From: an uncultured Acetatifactor sp.
GTDB lineage: Bacteria > Bacillota > Clostridia > Lachnospirales > Lachnospiraceae
Assembly (NCBI GenBank): GCA_949840885.1
Contig: CATKYJ010000010.1
Coordinates: forward strand, 1 to 64,000
Direction: 5' to 3'
Length of the DNA stretch: 64,000 nt
Each line of letters starts with the position of its first letter. Positions within the stretch are counted from its first letter, which is position 1. Of this stretch, positions 1 to 7,107 are shown piece after piece. A model generated the notes under the pieces. It was given only the letters and a program-made list of their open reading frames with translations, made no database searches and was not told the origin of the DNA. Both the position numbers and the translations under genes were made by a program.

Positions 1-125
1 AGGAACGGACAGCCTGACTGTTACCTAAGTATACAAAGCAAGCGGCTTTAAAACGGTTGTGTGAAATTTTTAAGGTACTATATGGAGGGTTATGGAGTTG
101 TTTGCCAACTCTTTTGACCCTTACA

Positions 126-776
126 TCATTCCATTGGAATATCATATTTTCCGCATCCAATCAATAAAGGATAATTCCTCTGTCCGGTTTCGTGCTTGTT
201 TACCATGCGGTCCAGGGTTGCCAGAAACAGAAACGACTTCTTGGGAAAGAGCATATTCATAGCATAGAATTCATTTTGGGCCTGTGAAGTATATGCGGAA
301 ATTTTCTTGTTTGTTTTTGCAAACCATTTCACCGAAAAGAGCGCTTTCAACATCATCAGCATCTGCTTGGCGCTGTTTTCGTTTTTCAGTTTTGCGTCAA
401 AATGATTGATGTCATAGCCTCCAAAGCAAGCCAGTGAGCTTACGGCACAGGGATAACGATTCGCAAAATCCTGTGCCAGAACCGCACCCAATGAGACCCC
501 CACAATATGTACTTTCTCAATGTGTTCGGCCTTTAAGATGGCAAAGATCCACTCGGACATTTTATCTATCGTATCGCCTTTCCTCGTATCCGTCGACTGC
601 CCGTGACCAATGATGTCAACAGCCAGAATGTTATATTTATTTTCAAAATACGCAAACTGTGCTTTGAACATATTGTGATTGACGAAAGCGGCATGGATAA
701 AAAGGATCCATTCGGCTTGCCCGGTTCTGCTATAAAAATAGGTGATTGGTGAATCGGCTGACTTTATTGGCTTCAT
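126..776 (-). CDS. alpha/beta hydrolase, C-terminally truncated
   Basis: Alpha/beta-hydrolase fold protein of 216 residues, shorter than the usual 250-280. The nucleophile elbow GVSLGAV (Ser at about residue 95) and the preceding IIGHGQS strand-turn are present. The candidate acidic residue lies in GCGKYDIP close to the C-terminus. The protein stops four residues later, so the last helix-strand and the catalytic His loop (normally an AGH motif) are absent. In the bases after the stop, the only open frame of the three shows no AGH-like motif, so a simple one-base frameshift does not restore the domain. It stands alone on the minus strand. Family members hydrolyse esters or related small molecules; the substrate is unknown. 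It may be a decaying gene with no activity. Confidence 0.75.
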   Translation of the reverse strand: MKPIKSADSPITYFYSRTGQAEWILFIHAAFVNHNMFKAQFAYFENKYNILAVDIIGHGQSTDTRKGDTIDKMSEWIFAILKAEHIEKVHIVGVSLGAVLAQDFANRYPCAVSSLACFGGYDINHFDAKLKNENSAKQMLMMLKALFSVKWFAKTNKKISAYTSQAQNEFYAMNMLFPKKSFLFLATLDRMVNKHETGQRNYPLLIGCGKYDIPME

Positions 777-1088
777 TGTTCTTCATTCCTCATTTCACCG
801 AGAAGTTTTTGATACCACCGGATCTGTTCACGCAACTGATAAATGCTTCTGCATGCTATTATATTCTCTTTTTCCGATTTGGTCAATCAAGAATAGATTT
901 GCTGCATGATTGACAATCTCCGGTGTGCTGCCCTGCTTTATATTTTATAGTGTCAACTGAGGCTGAAAGTGGTATAATCGGATTGTGGCGCGGGATGTGA
1001 GAGCAGCTACTTTGAGCCTGTATGTAAACATCTTCACGGCCTCCGGCATATAATAGAGCAAAACAACATAGGATTATAGGTTACCATT
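777..1088. other. intergenic region upstream of the DUF4474 gene
   Basis: No coding region is supported here. A candidate promoter for the gene at 1089 has TATAAT at 973-978 with a weak -35 (GTGTCA, 950-955, 17-bp spacing). A second TATAAT lies at 1049-1054 without a convincing -35. No strong hairpin was found. Confidence 0.4.
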
Positions 1089-2042
1089 ATGTATGCTGCT
1101 CTGTTTATCTTACTTTTGCTTGCCCTCCTGAGTATGCTGTTTTGTCATTTCCGCAGGAGGAAGATCATCTGCCGGATCCGGGACATGGATAAGTGCGACA
1201 AATGCTCCCTGGTGGAGGAACTGGCTAAACCTTTCGGCTATGTGTACCACTGCGGCTGCGGCTTCTTCTCCTCCGCCCTGGACGCCTGGCAGAAAGATGC
1301 CGGCTATACCTGGCTCTACGACTTTATGGCCCCCCGTTTCCAGATGGTGTTCGACTCCCTCCCCGTGTATTTCAACTATCGGGGCAGGACATGGCTGATC
1401 GAATTTTGGAAAGGCCAGTACGGCATCAATGCCGGCGCGGAGATCGGCATCTACCATGCTGACAGATTGCTGTCCGAGACCGAGTACCGCACGGCGCTTT
1501 TCCGGGCGGCAGGGGAGGACGAGATGCTGCCTTGTTCCATGCAGCTGTGCGTGGAGAACGGCGCCTGCGTCAGGATATCCGAGAGGCACTGGTGGCTGAC
1601 TGCTTTCCTGCCGGGCGTGTTTTCCTGGCCCTCCCGGCTGTGCCTGAAAGCCACGGTGTGCTTTTGCAACAGGGAAATGCTGGAGGCTTTCTACCGGGGC
1701 CTGTGCCGGGCGGGCTTCCCCCAGGAGGATATCACGGTGCAGAATCTGTGCCTGTGCTTTGTGTTCCACCGGCCGGTGGAGGCCCGTTACGGCTTCCTGA
1801 CCCGCCTGCGCCGCAGGCTGTCCCAGTGGCAGAACCGGATATTCTGCCGGCTCTTCCTGTGGATCACCAGACCCTTTGTATGTACGGAAGACCGCATCCT
1901 GTTCCTTTACTACTATATTCCGCCGTGTTTCCGGAAGCTGATGCGCCTGCGCCGCTTCCACAGGCGCTGCCACAGGAAGAACGGGTGCCGCCGCCCCAAA
2001 TGCTGCCGCAGATGCAGGCCCCGCGGCAGGAAAAGGCCATGA
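1089..2042 (+). CDS. DUF4474 domain protein with N-terminal membrane anchor
   Basis: A 317-residue protein. Residues 2-20 form a hydrophobic helix followed by RRR, giving a cytoplasm-facing membrane anchor. Residues about 45-240 match my recollection of the DUF4474 family of Clostridia: KPFGY, FSSALDAWQKDAGY, a long stretch ending WLIEFWKGQYG, then GAEIGIY. No enzymatic role is established for the family. The last 30 residues are extremely rich in Arg and Cys (for example CRRPKCCRRC), which suggests nucleic-acid or metal contact, or simply a low-complexity tail. Its TGA overlaps the ATG of the next gene (ATGA), so the two are probably translationally coupled. Function is unknown beyond membrane association. 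Confidence 0.75.
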   Translation: MYAALFILLLLALLSMLFCHFRRRKIICRIRDMDKCDKCSLVEELAKPFGYVYHCGCGFFSSALDAWQKDAGYTWLYDFMAPRFQMVFDSLPVYFNYRGRTWLIEFWKGQYGINAGAEIGIYHADRLLSETEYRTALFRAAGEDEMLPCSMQLCVENGACVRISERHWWLTAFLPGVFSWPSRLCLKATVCFCNREMLEAFYRGLCRAGFPQEDITVQNLCLCFVFHRPVEARYGFLTRLRRRLSQWQNRIFCRLFLWITRPFVCTEDRILFLYYYIPPCFRKLMRLRRFHRRCHRKNGCRRPKCCRRCRPRGRKRP

Positions 2043-2869
2043 GTACCGCCAGCCGCCTGGACAGGGCCTTTTCCCAGGCCCTAGTGCTGCCTTTCTGCCA
2101 GTGCTCCCGGTATGTGCTCATCAGCGACTGCCACAGGGGCGTGGGCACCTCCTCGGACAATTTCCTGAAGAACCAGCATCTGTACTTTGCGGCCATGGAA
2201 CATTACTACAGAAACGGTTTTACGTATATCGAGCTGGGGGACGGGGAGGAGCTGTGGGAGAACCGGAAGCTGCGCAACATCACGGAGATCCATGAGGACA
2301 TCTACTGCATGTTCGCCCGGTTCGAGGAAAAAGGGCGGCTGCACCTGCTCTACGGCAACCACAACATTGTCCGCAGGAAGAACCCGGCTTTCCTGGAGGC
2401 CGTGATACTCTACGCCGAGGCCGCGCCGGAGAAGTCCCTGTACCTGACCCACGGGCACCAGGCAAGCTTCTTAAACTCTACCCTATGGCCTCTGGCCAGG
2501 TTCCTGGTGCGGTATTTCTGGAGCCCGCTGGAGAACCTGGGCTTCCTGGATCCCACCAGCGCCGCCAAGAACTACGAAGTAAAGGAAAAATGCGAGGAGA
2601 GCCTGCGGGGCTGGGCCGAGGCGAATCGCCGCATTCTGGTGGCAGGGCATACCCACCGCCCTGTGCTGCCGGAGGAGCCTTCTTTCTATTACAATACCGG
2701 AAGCTGCGTCCATCCCCGCTGCATTACCTGCATCGAAATCCAGCGGGGAGAGATGACCCTGGTGAAATGGACTATGAGCGCCCGGACGGACAGCGTTCTG
2801 TATGTGGCCAGGGAAGTGGTATCCGGGCCTGTGGAGATACTGGGAACAAAAGAAAGCCGCCGGGGTTAA
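2039..2869 (+). CDS. metallophosphoesterase family protein
   Basis: Calcineurin-like metallophosphoesterase of 276 residues. The metal-binding blocks appear in order: SDCHRG (D-x-H), LGDGEE (GD), YGNHN (GNH), LTHGHQ and AGHTHRP (GHTH). Together these predict a two-metal phosphodiesterase or phosphatase centre. The substrate is unknown; relatives act on nucleotides or on lipid A precursors. An upstream in-frame extension to 1532 exists but runs inside the DUF4474 gene in another frame. The start at 2039 is chosen because it overlaps the upstream TGA and begins just before the first conserved block. Co-transcription with the DUF4474 gene suggests a shared role, possibly at the membrane. Confidence 0.85.
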   Translation: MSTASRLDRAFSQALVLPFCQCSRYVLISDCHRGVGTSSDNFLKNQHLYFAAMEHYYRNGFTYIELGDGEELWENRKLRNITEIHEDIYCMFARFEEKGRLHLLYGNHNIVRRKNPAFLEAVILYAEAAPEKSLYLTHGHQASFLNSTLWPLARFLVRYFWSPLENLGFLDPTSAAKNYEVKEKCEESLRGWAEANRRILVAGHTHRPVLPEEPSFYYNTGSCVHPRCITCIEIQRGEMTLVKWTMSARTDSVLYVAREVVSGPVEILGTKESRRG

Positions 2870-2930
2870 TACAGGCCCCGGCCCCCGGAGCGGGCGGATA
2901 GGAGGCGCCGGTTCCGGGGGAGAATAACAT

Positions 2931-3210
2931 GAGAAAGCATTGACGGCGGAGATACCGCAGTGAGGCGAAAGCCTGTCAGAAGATTTAAGGGGAATGCGAA
3001 CCGGAGAAGCGTCCGGAGGAATACGAAAAAGCATTGACGGCGGGAGATACCGCAGTGAGTCGAAAGCCTGACAGAGGATTTAATGGGATGCGAGCCGGAG
3101 AAGCGTCCGGAGGAATACGAGAAAGCATTGACAGCGGGAGATACCGCAGTGAGGCGAAAGCCTGACAGAAGATTTAATGGGATGCGAGCCGGAGAAGCGT
3201 CCGGAGGATA
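2931..3210. repeat. 94-bp tandem repeat, three copies, with conserved hairpins
   Basis: Three head-to-tail copies start at 2931, 3025 and 3119 (GCATTGAC recurs at 2937, 3031 and 3125, period 94). Each copy can form three small hairpins: GCGG/CCGC with a 5-6 nt loop, AGGC-GAAA-GCCT with a GNRA tetraloop (one pair disrupted in copy 2), and CCGGA/TCCGG with a 6-nt loop. The period is not a multiple of three and stop codons occur early, so it is not a coding repeat. It ends about 30 bases before the SGNH esterase gene and follows the metallophosphoesterase gene. Function is unknown. Confidence 0.85.
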
Positions 3211-3240
3211 AAATGCCGAAAGGCAGGAAGAGAGGATGGT

Positions 3241-3942
3241 ATGGATATGGAAGAAAATTTAGCGCAGCATGCGGGAAATGCGCCGCGGTACGGCCTGGAA
3301 AACGCAGGGGAAATCGAGAACAGTCCCCTGCGGGGGAAGCACCTTTGCTTTCTGGGCTCCTCGGTTACGGAGGGAGCCTGCTCCATGGGAATTTCCTTTG
3401 TGGAATACATGGCGAAGCGCAACGGTTTCAGCTATGTAAAGGAGGCTGTAAGCGGGACCACGCTCACCGATATGGGGGAGGATTCCTATGTCAGCCGCAT
3501 GAAAGCCCGGATTGACAAGCAGGAAAATTTTGACGCCTTTATCTGTCAGCTCTCCACAAACGACGGGGCCAGAGGGCTGCCGCTTGGCAGGATAAGCGAG
3601 GGACAGGATCCGGAGGCTTTTGACGTCCGTACCGTCACGGGCGCCATGGAGTACATCATTGTGTATGCCAGGGAGACCTGGAACTGTCCCGTGGTGTTCT
3701 ACACGGGCACGAGATACGACAGCGCTTTGTACCGCGAGATGGTGGACAGGCTTTTGGAGCTGCAGAAAAAATATGGGATAGGCGTGATCGATCTGTGGAA
3801 TAACAGGGAGATGAACGGGGTGTCCCGGGAGGATTACAGCCTGTACATGCATGATCCCGTCCACCCCGTTCAGGCCGGATATTTAAAATGGTGGACTCCG
3901 GTGATGGAGGAAGCTCTCTTTCGCCTGATAGGGCAGGGCTGA
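3241..3942 (+). CDS. SGNH/GDSL-family hydrolase (putative carbohydrate esterase)
   Basis: A 233-residue SGNH hydrolase without signal peptide, so probably cytoplasmic. Block I is FLGSSVTEG (catalytic Ser), block III is STND (oxyanion Asn), and block V is DPVHP, where D-x-x-H supplies the catalytic Asp and His. Such enzymes commonly remove acetyl or other acyl groups from sugars. Next to alpha-mannan genes, it may deacylate imported manno-oligosaccharides, but this is inference. The start at 3241 has a purine-rich AGAGAGG upstream; ATG at 3247 is an alternative. It converges with the GH76 gene that ends at 3952. Confidence 0.8.
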   Translation: MDMEENLAQHAGNAPRYGLENAGEIENSPLRGKHLCFLGSSVTEGACSMGISFVEYMAKRNGFSYVKEAVSGTTLTDMGEDSYVSRMKARIDKQENFDAFICQLSTNDGARGLPLGRISEGQDPEAFDVRTVTGAMEYIIVYARETWNCPVVFYTGTRYDSALYREMVDRLLELQKKYGIGVIDLWNNREMNGVSREDYSLYMHDPVHPVQAGYLKWWTPVMEEALFRLIGQG

Positions 3943-3951
3943 AAGCGGCCC

Positions 3952-5241
3952 CTATCCGGAGACGCTGTACAGCGCTGCCAGCACCGCCTGCTGGGCGAAT
4001 CCTACCTGATGAATGACATAGGACTCGTTTTGGTCCCAGGTCACTTTCCGGATGGCCTGGTAGGGACACAGGCCTGTGGCCTCATCCCGGTTTGCATAGG
4101 CGGCGGATACGTTCTGGGCGAATGAATCCATATAGGTGTCCGCAGACGCCAGGCCCCGCTGCCACATTTCATAGTAGGCTTCGGCCAAAATCGCCGCGAA
4201 CCAGGGATCCCCCTGATAATAATAAGTCTCCGCGGCCGGGTTATAGGTGCGGAAAGTCTTGTACGCGGCATTTGCGGTTTTGAGGGCGTCTTCCATATAG
4301 GCGTCCTTTTTTTCCGTGTCTTTTGTGCAGTCGTACAGAGCCAGATCGGCGAGAATCATACTGCCGGAATTGTAGGAATAGTGAACCCGGTTGATCTCGC
4401 CGTCCCGGAAAGCGCCGTCCTCATAGATTGTGTGGATTCCGTTCCAGTAGTCGTGGCTTTCGGGCATGTTCTGCATCCTCTTGCAGAAAGCATAGAACCG
4501 CTCTGCCCATTCAAGGTAGAATCGGCTTTCCTCGGGAGTGGACGCAAGCTGAGAGAGCCTGGCATTGACAATGATACTGCAGGCATTGGCGCTGAGCCCC
4601 CGCTCCAGATGCTGCGGGTCGGCGCCGGGAGCCAGCCCGGCTTCGCTCCACACAATGCCTCCCAGGTTCTCATTCCAGCCAGACAGAACCCAGTTGTTTA
4701 CCCGCACGGCCTCCTCCAAATACCATTCGTCCTCCAGAATCTCATAGGCCCGCAGATAATTGCGTGCAACCCAGATATTGTCGTCAAAAAAGCAGTCGCC
4801 GCTTCCGAGGCCCTCCAGGGTGCCTCTGGCGGAATGGTACTTTACGGAGTCCGCCTCCTCAGACCCGGGGGCCGCCTGACGGAAGAACAGAAAGTTATTG
4901 ATCATTTTGCGGAAAACCTCTTTCTGGGCAGCATCCCGGGGGTAAAGCTTACACATATAATACTGCATGCCCACGCCGCAGAAATTCGACCACAGAAAAC
5001 CTGACTGAACCCTATCGTGGTATTCGCGCAGATTGATGAAGTCAGTGTCCTCGCTTTTTCCCGAGATTCCGTATTGGTCAAAGATGTTCTGAACCATGAC
5101 CGCAGCCAGCTTCTCCTCCTCGGTAGGGCGTCCGGGGCTCCGGGAATCTGCCCCGGCAGCTGCGCACCCTGCCAAAGCGATGACGGAGATGCCCGATATC
5201 AGGGAAAAGAGCCGCCTCAGAGAACGTTTGTTACCTGTCAT
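3952..5241 (-). CDS. GH76 family endo-alpha-1,6-mannanase lipoprotein
   Basis: A 429-residue lipoprotein with signal peptide and lipobox LAGC (Cys26), predicted to sit on the outer face of the membrane. The rest is one (alpha/alpha) barrel of the GH76 type. FFDDNIW carries the paired catalytic Asp (about D153-D154), followed by GGIVWSE and HYSYNSG, which occupy the places where GH76 enzymes have their glycan-binding blocks. GH76 enzymes cut the alpha-1,6-mannan backbone of yeast mannan or related glycans. It is transcribed divergently from the GntR-type regulator. A promoter on the minus strand is plausible: TTGACA at 5314-5309, 17-bp spacer, TACACT at 5291-5286. Related mannosidase genes around it support the assignment. 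Confidence 0.85.
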   Translation of the reverse strand: MTGNKRSLRRLFSLISGISVIALAGCAAAGADSRSPGRPTEEEKLAAVMVQNIFDQYGISGKSEDTDFINLREYHDRVQSGFLWSNFCGVGMQYYMCKLYPRDAAQKEVFRKMINNFLFFRQAAPGSEEADSVKYHSARGTLEGLGSGDCFFDDNIWVARNYLRAYEILEDEWYLEEAVRVNNWVLSGWNENLGGIVWSEAGLAPGADPQHLERGLSANACSIIVNARLSQLASTPEESRFYLEWAERFYAFCKRMQNMPESHDYWNGIHTIYEDGAFRDGEINRVHYSYNSGSMILADLALYDCTKDTEKKDAYMEDALKTANAAYKTFRTYNPAAETYYYQGDPWFAAILAEAYYEMWQRGLASADTYMDSFAQNVSAAYANRDEATGLCPYQAIRKVTWDQNESYVIHQVGFAQQAVLAALYSVSG

Positions 5242-5550
5242 AATGTTCCTTTCCGGATCAAGTGATTTCCTTTTTGATTTTTCTCAGTGTACTACATGCA
5301 TGCCGGAATGTCAAAGAAAACTTAGACCGGATATTTCCGCGGGATTTTTCGCAGATTACTGTCCGCAGGAGCCTCCGGGAGGTGCTTTCGTGGGCCCGTG
5401 GGCATTTTCACCAACAATCCGGAGACTGTAATTGACATATCATTAAATGTAATATATAATGATATATAAGTGTCGGTGGGAAGAATTGACTTTTGCCGAA
5501 AGCCCGGAGGAGACGGAAGCTTTGGAGCGCTTGATAAGTAAGGAGGGGGC
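5242..5550. promoter_or_regulatory. divergent promoter region between GH76 and GntR regulator
   Basis: No gene lies here. The plus-strand promoter for the regulator is near consensus: TTGACA 5432-5437, 17-bp spacer, TATAAT 5455-5460. It overlaps a 9-bp inverted repeat, ATATCATTA (5437-5445) and TAATGATAT (5457-5465), which looks like an operator. The minus-strand promoter for GH76 is TTGACA (5314-5309) with TACACT (5291-5286). Confidence 0.7.
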
Positions 5551-6681
5551 ATGAAGAGAAAACTTTTATATGAAACCATTTATAACGATTTGCTGGACGG
5601 CATCCGCAACGGAACTTATCCGCCCGGAAGCAGGCTGCCTTCGGAGAAAGAGCTTTCGGAAAAATATGATGTGAGCCGCATCACAAGCAAAAAGTCGCTG
5701 GAGATGCTGGCGGACGAGAACCTGATTACCAGAATGCCGGGGCGGGGCTCCTATGTATTGGGGGAGGACGACCAGAAGAAGATGGTACAGGAAAGGAAAG
5801 AGATACAGCAGCCCGGGGAGCAGAAACATCTGGTGGGCGTGGTGATGGACGCGTTCGGCCCGGTCTTCGGCATAGAGATTTTATTGGGGATTGAGTTCGA
5901 ATGCCGGAAACGGGGATATGATATGCTTCTGAAATGCACCTACGGAGATATGGAGGAGGAAAACCGTGCGGTCCGCAGAATGGTCGAGCTGGGTGTGGAA
6001 GGCATTATTCTGATGTGTGTGCAGGGGGAGAATTACAATGCGGAGATCATGAAGCTGACGATCCAGGGCTTTCCGATGGTGCTGGTAGACCGAAGACTGC
6101 GGGGGCTTCCGATTCCCTTTGTGGGAACGGATAACTATCAGGCGGCCAAGGAGCTGACGGACTATCTGATAGAGGAGGGACACAAGAAAATCTGCTTTCT
6201 TTCCCAGGAGCTCTCCAGGAGTTCCGCTGTCACGGAGCGCTTCGAGGGCTACCGGGACAGCAATCTGGAGCATGGCATTTTGACCAACGAGAATCTGTGG
6301 ATGACGGATATCAATGCCCTGCTGCCCCAGATGGAAGACAGGGAGGAGGCGCTGGAGCAGAGCTACGGCAGGATGGAAAAGTATATCCGGGAGAATCCGG
6401 ACATTACGGCCTTTTTTGCAGTGAACCGGGAAATCGCCTGCTCCGTGTATGAAATCCTGAAGAAGATGGGGCTGGAGGAGAAAAAGGAAGTGGTCTGCTT
6501 TGACGGCCTGGAGGAAAGGGGCGTCCCTATATTTACATATGTGAGCCAGGGACAGTACCTGATCGGAGTGAAAGCAGTCAGCATACTGGACAATGAGATA
6601 AAGGGAAAAGAGGTATCGGAGAAGCGTTATATTCCGTACCGGATGGTATATGGGAAAGGGCTGCGGCCGGCGGACCAGTAA
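5551..6681 (+). CDS. GntR-family transcriptional regulator with LacI-type sugar-binding domain
   Basis: A 376-residue regulator. Residues 1-70 form a GntR winged helix (LYETIYNDLLDGIRNG, PPGSRLPSEKELSEKYDVSR, GRGSYVL). Residues about 90-376 form a periplasmic-binding-protein-like effector domain (VGVVMDAFGP, VDRRLRGLPIPFVGTDNYQA, FFAVNREIACSVYEIL), the same architecture as AraR. Proteins of this type repress sugar-use operons and release DNA when a sugar binds. The ATG follows AAGGAGG. Its own promoter, and those at 7026 and 12786, share ATTGACATAT, so autoregulation and control of the mannan operons are likely. The effector is probably a mannose-containing sugar or sugar phosphate; this is inferred from context only. 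Confidence 0.88.
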   Translation: MKRKLLYETIYNDLLDGIRNGTYPPGSRLPSEKELSEKYDVSRITSKKSLEMLADENLITRMPGRGSYVLGEDDQKKMVQERKEIQQPGEQKHLVGVVMDAFGPVFGIEILLGIEFECRKRGYDMLLKCTYGDMEEENRAVRRMVELGVEGIILMCVQGENYNAEIMKLTIQGFPMVLVDRRLRGLPIPFVGTDNYQAAKELTDYLIEEGHKKICFLSQELSRSSAVTERFEGYRDSNLEHGILTNENLWMTDINALLPQMEDREEALEQSYGRMEKYIRENPDITAFFAVNREIACSVYEILKKMGLEEKKEVVCFDGLEERGVPIFTYVSQGQYLIGVKAVSILDNEIKGKEVSEKRYIPYRMVYGKGLRPADQ

Positions 6682-6781
6682 ACTGCCTGGGCGGACAGGA
6701 GAGCTGGCCCGACTGATTTGCACTGACAGAGAGAACATAGGGAGAAAAGAGCGGGGAGAAATCCTGGCTCTTTTATTCCCG

Positions 6782-6831
6782 CGAGCAATGAGTCAAGTGG
6801 GCATGCTTGCATGCACATTTGACGAATGCCG
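6782..6831 (+). other. long imperfect hairpin of unknown function
   Basis: The core arms TCAAGTGGGCATGC (6793-6806) and GCATGCACATTTGA (6809-6822) pair over 14 positions with one G-U pair and one mismatch around a 2-base loop. Flanking GCG/CGC and GTCAA/TTGAC blocks extend the stem outward. It lies 100 bases after the regulator stop. It may be a structured 3' element or part of a dispersed repeat. Confidence 0.6.
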
Positions 6832-6840
6832 CGAGGGTCA

Positions 6841-6871
6841 AAGACCCCGCTGCAGAGCAGCGGGGTCTTTG
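6841..6871 (+). terminator. strong hairpin, probable terminator after the regulator gene
   Basis: Perfect 14-bp arms AAAGACCCCGCTGC (6841-6854) and GCAGCGGGGTCTTT (6858-6871) flank a 3-base loop. The right arm ends in TTT but no long T-tract follows. A second 12-bp hairpin, CCTGCCTGATTC/GAATCAGGCAGG (6906-6935), lies just beyond. Confidence 0.7.
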
Positions 6872-7015
6872 ATTTATGCATTCATCGTCGAAAGATACAT
6901 GGAAACCTGCCTGATTCCGCAGAGAATCAGGCAGGATGCGCAAGATGCAGGATTGTCATGCGGCAAAAAGACAGTTTTGGGCCGGATGACCAGCAGAAAA
7001 TGACAAAGTTATCCA

Positions 7016-7059
7016 ATATGTCATATTGACATATCATATAAATAATTATATAATATAAT
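7016..7059 (+). promoter_or_regulatory. promoter and operator of the GH38 operon
   Basis: TTGACA (7026-7031), 17-bp spacer, TATAAT (7049-7054). The -35 is embedded in a perfect inverted repeat ATATGTCA (7016-7023), 3-base spacer, TGACATAT (7027-7034). The same ATTGACATAT occurs at the promoters at 5431 and 12785, which marks it as the likely site for the GntR/LacI-type regulator. Confidence 0.75.
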
Positions 7060-7107
7060 GGCTGGCTTTATTATAACATCTTATCAGGAGAAATGAGGAG
7101 AGAAACA

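Larger units (their letters stand above)
6682..7107. other. regulator-GH38 intergenic region with hairpin cluster and promoter
   Basis: No protein gene is supported. The region holds three consecutive hairpins (6782-6935) and, further on, the operator-promoter of the mannosidase operon (7016-7054). These are listed separately. Confidence 0.6.

Noticed and set aside
1110..1973. Minus-strand open frame opposite the DUF4474 gene
   Set aside because: Repetitive low-complexity translation without a family; the plus-strand frame matches DUF4474.
1532..2038. Upstream extension of the metallophosphoesterase frame
   Set aside because: Runs inside the DUF4474 gene in another frame. The residues are Pro/Gly-rich and unlike the family, and the ATGA overlap at 2039 gives a natural start.
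2931..3210. CRISPR array
   Set aside because: Repeats are directly adjacent 94-bp units with no variable spacers, and no cas gene is nearby.
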